Shown: positions 35,662 to 44,581 of the stretch, piece by piece
How the letters are laid out: every line of letters begins with the position of its first letter
Numbering within the stretch: the stretch's first letter is position 1
Source: CBFDBF01 sp050291465
GTDB taxonomy: Bacteria > Pseudomonadota > Gammaproteobacteria > Chromatiales > Chromatiaceae
Assembly (NCBI GenBank): GCA_050291465.1
Contig: JBNKJV010000002.1
Span: 186,001 to 250,000, forward strand
Direction of reading: 5' to 3'
DNA length: 64,000 nucleotides
Translations under genes and position numbers: made by a program
Notes under the pieces: model-generated
Seen by the model: only the letters and a program-made list of their open reading frames with translations
The model's database searches: none
What the model was told of the DNA's origin: nothing

Positions 35662-36437
35662 TGAGTATTGAGCATCGTCAGGTCAGACTGTTCCGCACCA
35701 CCGCCCATCCCTGCCAGTATCTTCCTGAACGGACGGCCCGCACGCTGGTGGTGGATCCACAGATGGAAAAGAGCAGCGATCTCTACGACGCCCTGCTGAA
35801 CCTGGGTTTCCGCCGTAGCGGCAACGATTTTTACCGTCCCTACTGCGGCGACTGCCGCTCCTGCGTTCCCATTCGCATACCTGTCGATCGTTTCCAGCCA
35901 CGGCGCAACCAGCGCAGAACATGGGAACGTCTCAGCCATAGCACGAAAGTCTCGATCCATCCGGCGCGTTTCGATGCGGAATACTTCGATCTCTACTGCC
36001 GCTATATCGAGACCCGTCATCCCGGCAGCGAGATGTCCTCCCCGACGCCCGACGATTTCACCCGTTTCCTTATCAGTCCCTGGGGTGACACGCTGTTTGT
36101 GGAGGTACGCCAGGAGCGGAAGTTACTGGCCGTTGCAGTGACCGATCTGCTTCCCTCGGGACTCTCCGCGGTCTACACCTTTTTTGAACCGGGTCGGGCC
36201 GGCGAAAGCCCGGGGGTATACTCCATCCTGTGGCAGATTGAGGAAGCCAGGCGCCGACAACTGAACTGGCTCTATCTCGGTTTCTGGATCCCGGGTTGCC
36301 GGAAAATGGAATACAAAAAGGAATACCGTCCGCTGCAGCTGCTGCACAATGGGGTCTGGCGGGAATTCCCAGTAAACGAACCGATCAATTTCCCCCTGCC
36401 GGATCCCTCCTCCGACCATCCGCTGGAACTCCGATAG
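35661..36437 (+). CDS. bpt: Aspartate/glutamate leucyltransferase (Bpt/Ate family)
   Basis: Aminoacyl-tRNA-protein transferase of the bacterial Bpt type, which attaches Leu to N-terminal Asp or Glu. Shows the N-terminal FYRPYCGDCRSCVPIR cysteine cluster and the GNAT-like C-terminal half ending in YLGFWIPGCRKMEYKKEYRP. 258 residues. Coupled to aat; together they feed the ClpS-ClpA pathway encoded 0.3 kb away. Confidence 0.92.
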   Translation: MSIEHRQVRLFRTTAHPCQYLPERTARTLVVDPQMEKSSDLYDALLNLGFRRSGNDFYRPYCGDCRSCVPIRIPVDRFQPRRNQRRTWERLSHSTKVSIHPARFDAEYFDLYCRYIETRHPGSEMSSPTPDDFTRFLISPWGDTLFVEVRQERKLLAVAVTDLLPSGLSAVYTFFEPGRAGESPGVYSILWQIEEARRRQLNWLYLGFWIPGCRKMEYKKEYRPLQLLHNGVWREFPVNEPINFPLPDPSSDHPLELR

Positions 36438-36438
36438 G

Positions 36439-36465
36439 TTCGTTTTAGTCTGCTTATGGTATACT
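36439..36465 (+). promoter_or_regulatory. Candidate extended -10 promoter of infA
   Basis: TGG-TATACT (36457-36465) is an extended -10 box 40 bases before the infA ATG; the -35 (TTCGTT, 36439) is poor. It overlaps the region just past the bpt stop. Confidence 0.5.
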
Positions 36466-36505
36466 GCCGCCCGCAAATTATGCAGTAGGTAGCTAAGGAA
36501 ACCGA

Positions 36506-36724
36506 ATGGCGAAAGAAGATTTTATCGAAATGGAAGGGACCGTTGTCGAAACCCTCCCCAATACCATGTTCCGCGTTGAACTGGAAAACGGTCACGTCGT
36601 GACGGCCCATATCTCGGGCAAGATGCGCAAGCACTATATCCGCATCCTTACGGGTGACAAGGTTACCGTCCAGCTGACCCCCTATGATCTGAGCAAAGGC
36701 CGAATCACCTACCGCGCACGTTGA
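36506..36724 (+). CDS. infA: Translation initiation factor IF-1
   Basis: A 72-residue S1/OB-fold protein (MAKEDFIEMEGTVVETLPN at the N-terminus, IRILTGDKVTVQLTPYDLSKGRI near the end). It occupies the 30S A site during initiation. AAGGA ribosome site. Converges with clpA, 34 bases apart; no clear hairpin lies between. Confidence 0.97.
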   Translation: MAKEDFIEMEGTVVETLPNTMFRVELENGHVVTAHISGKMRKHYIRILTGDKVTVQLTPYDLSKGRITYRAR

Positions 36725-36758
36725 AAGTCTGCCGGGAGCAGCCGCGCAACTTTACCCA

Positions 36759-39020
36759 TCAGTGAACGACGCGGCCTTCCAGCTCGAAAGCCAGTTCCCC
36801 GTCAGTAATCCTGATCCGCACCACACCGCCCTCGGCCAGATCGCCGAAAAGCAGTTCTTCAGCCAGCGGTTTACTGATTTTCTCCCGAATCAGGCGCGAC
36901 ATGGGGCGGGCGCCCATCTTATCGTCGTAGCCGTGTTTCGCCATCCATGCCTTGACCTCCTGGTCTACTTCCAGGAACACACCTTTCTGCTCCAACTGAC
37001 CTTCCAGCTCGAAAAGAAATTTATCCACCACATGCTGAATAACGTCGGGTGACAGTGAGTTGAACTGTACAACCGCATCCAGGCGATTTCGAAACTCGGG
37101 GGAAAACATCCGCTTTATCACCTCCATGCCGTCGCTGGAGTGATCCTGAGTTGCGAATCCTATGGAACGTCGGCTCATTTCCTCAGCGCCGGCGTTGGTG
37201 GTCATGATAATCACCACGTTACGAAAATCCGCCTTGCGTCCGTTATTGTCGGTGAGGGTACCGTGATCCATAACCTGCAACAGCAGATTGAATACGTCCG
37301 GATGGGCCTTCTCGATCTCGTCCAGCAGCAGTATTGAATGGGGGTGCTTGTTGATCTCCTCCGTCAGCAAACCACCCTGGTCATAACCCACATACCCAGG
37401 AGGTGCGCCGATAAGCCTCGAAACCGTGTGCCGCTCCATATATTCAGACATATCAAAACGGATCAGCTTCAGACCCAAAATGCGTGCCAACTGGCGGGCC
37501 ACCTCGGTCTTGCCGACACCGGTCGGTCCCGCAAACAGCATGGAACCCACCGGTTTCTGCTCCGCCCCCAGACCGGTGCGGCTGATACGCATGGCGGAGG
37601 TAAGGGTATCGATGGCTTCTTCCTGCCCGAACACCACCATCTTCAGATCCCGGTCCAGGTTCCGCAGGGCTTCTATATCCGACAGGGAAACACTCTGGGG
37701 CGGAATGCGCGCAATTTTCGCCACGATATCCTCGATCTCCCGAACACCGATCTCCTTGATACGGGTTGTGGAATCCTGCAATTGGACATTGGCACCCGCC
37801 TCGTCGATGACATCTATCGCCTTGTCCGGCAGATGCCGGTCATTGATATAGCGTTCCGAGAGTTCCACCGCTGCACGTAGCGCCTCATCGGTATAACCTA
37901 CCTGGTGATGTTCCTCGAAGCGACTTTTCAACCCGATCAATATGTCCACCGTCTCTTCCACTGACGGTTCCTTGATATCTATCTTTTGGAAACGCCGCGC
38001 CAATGCCCGATCTTTCTCAAAAATACCGCGGAATTCCTGATAAGTGGTGGAACCGATACATCGCAGTTCTCCCGAGGCCAGTACCGGCTTGATCAGATTC
38101 GAGGCGTCCATAACACCCCCGGAAGCAGCACCGGCCCCGATTATGGTATGAATCTCATCGATAAAAAGGATTGCTTCGGGTTCTTTCTTGAGCTGTGCCA
38201 GAACCGCCTTCAGACGTTTTTCAAAGTCACCCCGGTATTTGGTGCCCGCCACCAGGCTGCCCAGATCTAGTGCATATATTGTGCAGTGCGAGAGGATGTC
38301 GGGCACTTCCTCTTCCACCACCATCCTCGCCAGTCCTTCGACGATGGCAGTCTTTCCGACACCGGCCTCTCCCACCAGCAATGGGTTGTTTTTCTGCCGC
38401 CGGCAGAGAATCTGAGTGATTCTTTCGATATCGGCCTTGCGCCCGATCAGGGGATCGATCTTCCCCAGTTCCGCCCGTTCGTTCAGATTGGTTGCGTAAT
38501 TCTCCAGCGGACTCCTGGCCGGATCCGCGGCCCCTTCTTCCTCCTCAACCGCGGGAGATATGTCTTCCCGTTCGCCATCGTCATGGATCTTGGGTACGCC
38601 GTGGGATATGTAGTTGACCACATCCAGGCGTGTTATGCCCTGCTTCCCCAGGAGGTAGGTCGCCTGGGACTCCTGCTCGCTGAAGATCGCCACCAGGACG
38701 TTGGCTCCGGAGACCTCTGTCCGCCCGGAAGACTGAACATGAAAGACGGCCCTCTCCAATACTCGTTTGAAACCAAGGGTGGGTTGCGTCTCCTGAAGCT
38801 CTCCCCCCTTGGGGAGCAGCGGCGTGGTTTCATCAATAAAGCTGTTAACTTCCTGACGCAGGGTGGAGGTATCCGCGCCGCATCCCCGCAGAACCTCGAG
38901 CGCCGTGGGATTATCCAGCAACGCCAGTAAAAGGTGTTCCACCGTCATGAACTCATGCTGGCTCTCTCGGGCCTGTTTGAAGGCCTGATTCAGGGTGAAT
39001 TCGAGTTCTTTACTTAACAT
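36759..39020 (-). CDS. clpA: ATP-dependent Clp protease ATP-binding subunit ClpA
   Basis: Hexameric AAA+ unfoldase that feeds ClpP. It has an N-domain (1-145) for ClpS binding, D1 with Walker A GEAGVGKT, and D2 with GPTGVGKT. The IGFATQ segment near residue 620 is the ClpP-docking loop. 753 residues, like E. coli ClpA (758). It follows clpS by 69 bases. Confidence 0.96.
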   Translation of the reverse strand: MLSKELEFTLNQAFKQARESQHEFMTVEHLLLALLDNPTALEVLRGCGADTSTLRQEVNSFIDETTPLLPKGGELQETQPTLGFKRVLERAVFHVQSSGRTEVSGANVLVAIFSEQESQATYLLGKQGITRLDVVNYISHGVPKIHDDGEREDISPAVEEEEGAADPARSPLENYATNLNERAELGKIDPLIGRKADIERITQILCRRQKNNPLLVGEAGVGKTAIVEGLARMVVEEEVPDILSHCTIYALDLGSLVAGTKYRGDFEKRLKAVLAQLKKEPEAILFIDEIHTIIGAGAASGGVMDASNLIKPVLASGELRCIGSTTYQEFRGIFEKDRALARRFQKIDIKEPSVEETVDILIGLKSRFEEHHQVGYTDEALRAAVELSERYINDRHLPDKAIDVIDEAGANVQLQDSTTRIKEIGVREIEDIVAKIARIPPQSVSLSDIEALRNLDRDLKMVVFGQEEAIDTLTSAMRISRTGLGAEQKPVGSMLFAGPTGVGKTEVARQLARILGLKLIRFDMSEYMERHTVSRLIGAPPGYVGYDQGGLLTEEINKHPHSILLLDEIEKAHPDVFNLLLQVMDHGTLTDNNGRKADFRNVVIIMTTNAGAEEMSRRSIGFATQDHSSDGMEVIKRMFSPEFRNRLDAVVQFNSLSPDVIQHVVDKFLFELEGQLEQKGVFLEVDQEVKAWMAKHGYDDKMGARPMSRLIREKISKPLAEELLFGDLAEGGVVRIRITDGELAFELEGRVVH

Positions 39021-39089
39021 GGGAATGGGTTCATTTTAGCCGCCGCTGCTTTCATCACAGTTAGACCTGCACTACAACAAAAAATTCGT

Positions 39090-39410
39090 TTATGCCTCTT
39101 CCATGGTACACAGCAGTGGATGCTGATTGGTCCGGGAGTAGTCGTTCACCTGAGCCACCTTGGTCTCCGCGATATCGTAGGTAAATACACCGCATATCCC
39201 CATACCGCGGGTGTGCACATGCAGCATTATCTGGGTAGCCTTACTCCTGTCCATCTGGAAAAAAGACTCCAATACCTCCACTACAAAATCCATCGGGGTG
39301 TAATCGTCGTTGAGCAGTATGACTTTGTACATGGAGGGACGTTTGAGTTTAGGTTTGTCCTCCTGTACCGCGAGACCGCTTTCACTTTCTTCTTTTGGGA
39401 AATCTGTCAT
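39090..39410 (-). CDS. clpS: ClpS adaptor protein
   Basis: Binds N-degrons and delivers them to ClpA. Conserved MYKVILLNDDYTPMDFVVEV (degron-binding Asn-Asp-Asp) and LHVHTRGMGICGVFTYDIAETK. An upstream ATG would add 20 residues; the ATG at 39410 (MTDFPKEE) fits the family, giving 106 aa. The usual flexible N-terminal tail is retained. Confidence 0.94.
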   Translation of the reverse strand: MTDFPKEESESGLAVQEDKPKLKRPSMYKVILLNDDYTPMDFVVEVLESFFQMDRSKATQIMLHVHTRGMGICGVFTYDIAETKVAQVNDYSRTNQHPLLCTMEEA

Positions 39411-39633
39411 ATGCGAAATTCTAGCCGAATTTCCTTTTTGATGCTGCCGCACGCCGTCCGATCCGGGCAACTGTTTTACCAGTATATATTACTTTAAGTA
39501 AATCTTTTATCTTATTGTTTATATTGATATTTATTGGATTTTACCGTTTGCCGATACAGGATTTCCAGGCTATCCGCAGAGATAACCTCGTTGTTGTCAT
39601 GGTTCTTTTCCGCCCGTTGACGCCAGGCGCTAT

Positions 39634-39661
39634 TTGACCAGGAATTCACTCCGGCTATACT
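39634..39661 (+). promoter_or_regulatory. Sigma-70 promoter of the cold-shock gene
   Basis: TTGACC (39634-39639) and TATACT (39656-39661) with a 16-base spacer, giving a start near 39668 and a 5' leader of about 143 bases before cspD. The rest of the 400-base clpS-cspD gap (39411-39810) is AT-rich near 39480-39540, where a clpS promoter is expected, and has no gene. Confidence 0.6.
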
Positions 39662-39810
39662 GTTCAGATTCCGGGCGGTAATTCCTACCTATTCGGCTCA
39701 GGGGAAACGGCAGGGAATGTACCCTATCCCACAAGCGCAGTATCCATACAAAAACTAAATTCCGTCCGGAATAGTATCTCGAAGATGTTGCAGTAGGAGG
39801 AGCAGGAAAT

Positions 39811-40026
39811 ATGGCTACAGGCACCGTAAAATGGTTCAACAATGCCAAGGGTTATGGCTTTGTCACGCCGGATGAAGGGGAACAGGATGTTTTCATCCAT
39901 TTCTCCGCTATTGAAATGGACGGATATAAGACCCTGAAAGAGGGTCAGAAGATCCAGTTCGATATTAATGAAGGGCCAAAGGGACTCCATGCGGCCAATG
40001 TGCAGATGATAGAGCAGCAGCAGTAA
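39811..40026 (+). CDS. cspD: Cold-shock-domain protein, CspD position
   Basis: A 71-residue single-stranded nucleic-acid-binding protein with RNP1 (KGYGFV) and RNP2 (DVFIHFSA). Called CspD because it lies divergent from clpS-clpA as in E. coli, where CspD is a stationary-phase replication inhibitor; the sequence alone does not separate it from other Csp. A very strong ribosome site (AGGAGGAG) precedes it. Confidence 0.85.
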   Translation: MATGTVKWFNNAKGYGFVTPDEGEQDVFIHFSAIEMDGYKTLKEGQKIQFDINEGPKGLHAANVQMIEQQQ

Positions 40027-40050
40027 GGCGACGTTTTCAGTCTTACCGGC

Positions 40051-40734
40051 CTACCCGGGATACGCCTTCGGGAGGTGGTGTTTTGCGCAAATTTCTTCCA
40101 GACAGCACACCTCACAGCGGGGTTTGCGACCGGCGCATGCCTCTTTGGCATGTCGCACCAACAGAGCATGGTATTCGTTGTAACGTCTAACATGGGGGCC
40201 GAGGGCCGATTCGAAGCCGGCCCGCAATAACTCATAGTCTTCATCCCCTTGCGCCAATCCCAGCCGGTAAAAGATGCGGCGGGTATAGGCGTCGATAACG
40301 AACACCGGACGCTCAAACGCATAAAGCAGCATATCGTCCGCTGTTTCCGGCCCGACGCCCTTTACCGATAGCAGCGCCTTCCGCAGGGCAACGGTATTCA
40401 TCTCCCGCAGGGCGCACTCGCCGCCGTTCTCGATCAGAAAAGCACAAAAAGCCTGGAGCCGTTCCGCTTTAACGTTGAAATATCCCGCGGGACGGATCAA
40501 CTCCGCCAGACGTGCTTGGGGAACAGTAGGCAAATCCCGAAAAGAGAGCACACCCGCATCCTGCAGATTCCGGATGGCCCGCTCCACATTGGACCAGGCG
40601 GTATTCTGGGTAAGGATGGCGCCGATCATCACTTCGAACGCGCTCTCCGCCGGCCACCAGTCCTGACGGCCGTAACGGCCCAACAACAGATCAAATACCC
40701 GCAGCAGCTCCTCGCGGGAGGGGGAAAAACTCAT
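40051..40734 (-). CDS. Endonuclease III-like DNA glycosylase without the catalytic lysine
   Basis: HhH-GPD family with a C-terminal [4Fe-4S] cluster: cysteines in C-x6-C-x2-C-x5-C (CAGRKPRC..C..EEIC). The hairpin is VKGVGPETADDML; where EndoIII has the Schiff-base Lys (GRKTA) this has Glu (GPETA), but the essential Asp is kept (FVIDAYTRRIF). So it is probably a monofunctional glycosylase, similar to the MagIII 3-methyladenine group. Substrate unknown. 227 aa. Overlaps rluB by 4 bases. Confidence 0.85.
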   Translation of the reverse strand: MSFSPSREELLRVFDLLLGRYGRQDWWPAESAFEVMIGAILTQNTAWSNVERAIRNLQDAGVLSFRDLPTVPQARLAELIRPAGYFNVKAERLQAFCAFLIENGGECALREMNTVALRKALLSVKGVGPETADDMLLYAFERPVFVIDAYTRRIFYRLGLAQGDEDYELLRAGFESALGPHVRRYNEYHALLVRHAKEACAGRKPRCEVCCLEEICAKHHLPKAYPG

Positions 40735-41603
40735 CGTCTCCTTGATCTCCCGGGGACCGGTTGCCGCGGCCGCCTGGCGCCCTCCGTTTTCCGCCCCGCT
40801 GTTTTCCCACGACCGGCTTTAGGTCTTCCCGTTCTCTGCCGGGGTTTCAGCCCCACGGTCTCCAACAACTGCCTGTTTTCCTCCGGGGTCGCTTCCCGCC
40901 AACGCCCGGCCAGCAGCCGGCTGTCGAGCATCACCGGTCCGAAACGGACCCGCTTGAGGCGATTGACCTTGGCGCCCACCGCCTCCCAGAGACGGCGTAC
41001 CTCCCGGTTTCTACCCTCCATGATGACCACATGGAACCAGCGGTTGGCACCCTCGCCCCCGGATTCCACGATCTCCTCGAATCGGGCGGGGCCGTCTTCC
41101 AGTTCCACACCATGGACCAGCCGTTGAAGTTGTTCTTCCCCCACCTCGCCCAGTACACGAACGGCGTACTCCCGCTCGATGGGACGGGCGGGATGCATCA
41201 GGCGATTGGCCAGCTCCCCGTCGGTAGTGAAAAGCAGCAGACCGCTGCTGTTGATATCAAGGCGCCCCACTGCGATCCAACGCCCCCGACGCAGTTTGGG
41301 TAACCGTTTGAACACCGTGGGCCGTCCTTCGGGGTCGAAACGTGTGACCAGTTCTCCCTCGGGTTTGTTATAGAGGATAACCCGGCGTTCCACGTCCTCC
41401 ACCTGCCCTGCCCGGATACGCCGATCATCGATCTGGATGAGGTCCTGCGGATGCACCTTGTCGCCCAGGCGCGCGATCTTCCCGTTAACCCGTATCCGGC
41501 CGGCCTCGATCCAACGCTCGATCTCCCTACGGGAACCAAACCCGGCATTAGCGAGCAGCTTTTGCAGCCGCTCGCCTCCGGCGGTCGCGCGACCGTCACC
41601 CAT
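40731..41603 (-). CDS. rluB: 23S rRNA pseudouridine synthase RluB
   Basis: RsuA/RluB/E/F-family synthase; E. coli RluB modifies U2605. N-terminal S4 domain (RLQKLLANAGFGSRREIERW), catalytic Asp in GRLDINSSGLLLFT and a basic Arg/Lys tail (residues 262-290). 290 residues. Position next to scpB is conserved and supports RluB over its paralogues. Overlaps scpB by 8 bases. Confidence 0.92.
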   Translation of the reverse strand: MGDGRATAGGERLQKLLANAGFGSRREIERWIEAGRIRVNGKIARLGDKVHPQDLIQIDDRRIRAGQVEDVERRVILYNKPEGELVTRFDPEGRPTVFKRLPKLRRGRWIAVGRLDINSSGLLLFTTDGELANRLMHPARPIEREYAVRVLGEVGEEQLQRLVHGVELEDGPARFEEIVESGGEGANRWFHVVIMEGRNREVRRLWEAVGAKVNRLKRVRFGPVMLDSRLLAGRWREATPEENRQLLETVGLKPRQRTGRPKAGRGKTAGRKTEGARRPRQPVPGRSRRR

Positions 41604-42411
41604 GGGTGACGTCTGTCTCCTCTTCCGTCCCGCTTTCCGGACCGCTCAGGCCTTCGGTATCTTCCCCGGATTGATCCATCCCGGCCGTGTCCTCCGCGGA
41701 TACCGGTTGTTCCTCCTCCACTACAACCTCCGGGGTGACCGACGCTTCGGAATCGGTACCTTGCGCGACCTCGTCGGTAGCGGATTCGGTCCCTTCCTTT
41801 TCCACTGCGGCCAACCCCTCTTCAGAAGCCGACTGTTGTTCTTCTTCCGGACTGACTTCCAGTTCCAGCTCGCAGTTGATGGAATCCAGATCCTTTATCT
41901 CGGCAAGGGTGGGCAACTCTTCCAATCCCTTCAGACCGAAGTAGTTCAGAAATTCCCGGGTAGTGGCCAGCAATGCCGGCTTTCCCGGGACATCCCGGTG
42001 ACCCACCTCGCGAACCCATTCCCGTTCCATCAGCGTCTTGACGATGTTGCTGCTGACGCTCACTCCGCGGATATCCTCAATCTCGCCGCGGGTGATGGGT
42101 TGACGGTAAGCAATCAGCGCCAGTGTCTCCAATAAGGCTCTGGAATACCGCGGCGGGCGCTCCTCCCAGAGACGGGATATCCAGGGTGAAAAATCCGCCC
42201 GCACGTTAATGCGGAATCCGCTGCCGACCTCCACCAGTTGAATGGCCCGTCCTTCATACTCCGCTCCCAGTTCCGCCAGCGCCTCGCGCACCGTTTTTCG
42301 CTCCGGTCTCTCGTCCGGCAGAAACAGTTCCAGCAGATTATCGATGCTTAGGGGGCCGCCCGCTGCCAGCAGGGCGCCCTCTACGATATGTTTGATTTTT
42401 TGCTCTACCAA
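41596..42411 (-). CDS. scpB: Segregation and condensation protein B
   Basis: Kleisin-associated winged-helix protein of the SMC-ScpAB condensin, whose Smc is encoded at 55.9-59.5 kb. The two winged-helix domains occupy residues 1-180 (ETLALIAYRQPITRGEIEDIRG is the signature). Residues 187-271 form a low-complexity tail of about 85 residues dominated by Glu, Ser and Thr, absent from short ScpB proteins. Confidence 0.93.
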   Translation of the reverse strand: MVEQKIKHIVEGALLAAGGPLSIDNLLELFLPDERPERKTVREALAELGAEYEGRAIQLVEVGSGFRINVRADFSPWISRLWEERPPRYSRALLETLALIAYRQPITRGEIEDIRGVSVSSNIVKTLMEREWVREVGHRDVPGKPALLATTREFLNYFGLKGLEELPTLAEIKDLDSINCELELEVSPEEEQQSASEEGLAAVEKEGTESATDEVAQGTDSEASVTPEVVVEEEQPVSAEDTAGMDQSGEDTEGLSGPESGTEEETDVTHG

Positions 42412-42425
42412 GGTTATTCCTTTTG

Positions 42426-42496
42426 AAGTTTTCAGTAATCAGTTTTCAGTTCACAGTAACTGACGACTGTTGACTGATGACTGTTAACTGGTAACT
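42426..42496. repeat. Heptamer inverted-repeat element between scpB and scpA
   Basis: Plus-strand units CAGTAAT, CAGTTTT, CAGTTCA (42433-42453) face minus-strand units CAGTTAC, CAGTTAA, CAGTCAT, CAGTCAA, CAGTCGT. The scpA stop (TAA, 42484-42486) is part of a CAGTTAA unit, so the element supplies the scpA terminus. It spaces scpA from scpB by 72 bases, where these genes usually touch. Confidence 0.8.
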
Positions 42497-43305
42497 GCTT
42501 TCACATGTATCTCCCCGAACGGTTCCGCCTGGACCATTTCGATGAGTGAGTCCTTCAACAGTTCCAGGATGGCCAGGAAGGTCACCACCACGCCCAGTTT
42601 GCCCTCTTCCAGAGTAAAAAGTTCAATAAAGGCGGTGAAGGTGTCGCCGCCGACCCGGTCCAGGATCTGCGACATCCGTTCACGCATGGAGAGAGGTTCC
42701 AGTTGCACATGGTGCTGGGAGAACAGTTCGGCCCGATGCATCACCTCCCGCATGGCGAATATAAGATCGCGCAGCTCCACATCCGGATGACGCCGTTCCA
42801 CGGTCCTCTCCGGGACATCCACCTCGGTCTGAAACAGATCCCTTCCCAAACGCGGCAAGGCGTCGAGATCCTCCGCCGCCTGCTTATAGCGTTCGTACTC
42901 CTGCAGGCGCCGGATCAGTTCCGCCCGCGGATCCTCTTCCTCGCCCTCCGTCTCTTCGTGCCGCGGCAGGAGCATACGGGATTTGATCTCCGCCAACATG
43001 GCGGCCATCACCAGATATTCCGCCGCCAGCTCCAACCGGATTTCCTTCATGAGATCCACGTACTCCATGTATTGGGCGGTGATCTGGGCAATGGGGATAT
43101 CCAGAATATCCAGATTCTGGCGCTTGATCAGATAAAGCAGAAGGTCCAACGGACCCTCAAAGGCGTCCAGAAACACCTCCAGGGCATCGGGTGGAATATA
43201 GAGATCCTTGGGCAGGGTCGACCAGGGCTCGCCCTGGACCACCGCAAACGGCATCTCCTCCTGCTCCGGGTGGGATTCCTGCAGATTGTGTTCAGTCTCA
43301 CTCAT
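42484..43305 (-). CDS. scpA: Segregation and condensation protein A
   Basis: Kleisin subunit of the SMC complex. Conserved FEGPLDLLLYLIKRQNLDILDIPIAQIT in the N-terminal domain and the C-terminal winged helix (FLAILELLKDSLIEMVQ...). A 35-residue acidic N-terminal extension precedes the domain. 273 residues. The last residues (AVTS) are encoded by heptamer-repeat DNA. It starts 3 bases after trpS. Confidence 0.93.
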   Translation of the reverse strand: MSETEHNLQESHPEQEEMPFAVVQGEPWSTLPKDLYIPPDALEVFLDAFEGPLDLLLYLIKRQNLDILDIPIAQITAQYMEYVDLMKEIRLELAAEYLVMAAMLAEIKSRMLLPRHEETEGEEEDPRAELIRRLQEYERYKQAAEDLDALPRLGRDLFQTEVDVPERTVERRHPDVELRDLIFAMREVMHRAELFSQHHVQLEPLSMRERMSQILDRVGGDTFTAFIELFTLEEGKLGVVVTFLAILELLKDSLIEMVQAEPFGEIHVKAVTS

Positions 43306-43308
43306 GGT

Positions 43309-44526
43309 TCAGCGATAGTACAACGACATGGCCTGCCGTACCTCATCAAGGGTGTCCTGTGCCATATCCCGCGCCTCCTCGCACCCTTCCGCGATGATGT
43401 TGCGCACCAGTTCCGGCTGCTCCTCGAATTCCCGCGCCCGTTCCTGTATGGGATTGAGTTCCCGCAGCACTTCGTCGATTACCGTCTGTTTACACTCGAT
43501 ACAACCGATGCCGGCGGTGCGGCAGCCTTCCTGCACCCAGTTTTTGACGGAATCATCGGAATAGATCTTGTGAAATTCCCAGACCGGGCACTTTTCCGGA
43601 TCACCCGGATCGTTGCGGCGCACCCGACTGGGATCTGTGGGCATGGTGCGCAAGGCGTTTTCCACCACCTCCGGCTCATCCCGCAGGGCGATGGTATTGC
43701 CGTAGGATTTGGACATCTTCTGTCCGTCCAGCCCGGGCATCTTGGAGGCCTTGGTCAACAGGGGCTGCGGTTCAGGCAGGATAATGCGGCCACCCCCCTC
43801 GAGATAGCCGAAAAGCCTTTCCTTGTCGCCCACCGTCAGGTTCTGCTGTCCCTCCAACAGGGCGCGGGCGGCGGCCAGGGCTTCCTGGTCCCCCTGCTCC
43901 TGGTAGGCCTTGCGATAACCCGTATAGAGCTTGGCGTTCTTCTTACCCATCTTCTTCACCGCCTGCTCCGCGGCTTCTTCGAAACCCGCCTCCCGGCCAT
44001 AGATATGATTGAAGCGGCGCGCCACTTCGCGAGTAAGCTCCACATGCGCCACCTGGTCTTCCCCCACCGGTACCAGGCCCGCCTTGTAGATCAGGATATC
44101 CGCGGACTGCAGCAGCGGATAACCGAGAAAGCCATAGGTGGCGAGATCCTTCTCCTTGAGTTTTTCCTGTTGATCCTTATAGCTGGGCACCCGTTCCAGC
44201 CATCCCAGTGGAGTGATCATGGACAGCAGCAGATGGAATTCCGCGTGTTCCGGCACCAGGGACTGGATAAAAAGCTTCGCTTCCCCGGGATTGACCCCGG
44301 CCGCCATCCAGTCGATCACCATCTCCCAGACGCTCTCCTGGATGATGCCGGGATCGTCATAGTGGGTGGTCAGGGCATGCCAGTCGGCAACGAAGAAGAA
44401 ACATTCGTACTCATGCTGAAGCTTGACCCAGTTCTTCAGTACGCCGTGATAATGGCCCAGATGAAGGCGGCCGGTGGGCCGCATTCCGGAAAGGACACGG
44501 GCGTGTTGCGCGGGGATGGGATTCAA
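43309..44526 (-). CDS. trpS: Tryptophan--tRNA ligase, long form
   Basis: Class I synthetase. HIGH-type motif HLGH (22-25) and KMSKS (in LDGQKMSKSYGN). 405 residues against about 334 in E. coli; the extra residues form a charged insertion between the Rossmann halves (around AEQAVKKMGKKNAKLYTGYRK to GYLEGGGRI), seen in the TrpS group common in Chromatiales-type bacteria. Operon order trpS-scpA-scpB-rluB. Confidence 0.93.
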   Translation of the reverse strand: MNPIPAQHARVLSGMRPTGRLHLGHYHGVLKNWVKLQHEYECFFFVADWHALTTHYDDPGIIQESVWEMVIDWMAAGVNPGEAKLFIQSLVPEHAEFHLLLSMITPLGWLERVPSYKDQQEKLKEKDLATYGFLGYPLLQSADILIYKAGLVPVGEDQVAHVELTREVARRFNHIYGREAGFEEAAEQAVKKMGKKNAKLYTGYRKAYQEQGDQEALAAARALLEGQQNLTVGDKERLFGYLEGGGRIILPEPQPLLTKASKMPGLDGQKMSKSYGNTIALRDEPEVVENALRTMPTDPSRVRRNDPGDPEKCPVWEFHKIYSDDSVKNWVQEGCRTAGIGCIECKQTVIDEVLRELNPIQERAREFEEQPELVRNIIAEGCEEARDMAQDTLDEVRQAMSLYYR

Positions 44527-44581
44527 AATAGGGTTCCTCGGAGACTCAGCGAATATAAATATTTAAAACTTCAGTAACATT

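Noticed and set aside
42703..44577. A 624-codon open frame on the plus strand antisense to scpA and trpS
   Set aside because: The minus-strand frames encode clear ScpA and TrpS with all motifs; the antisense frame is His/Gln-rich with no domain, a by-product of GC-rich codon use.
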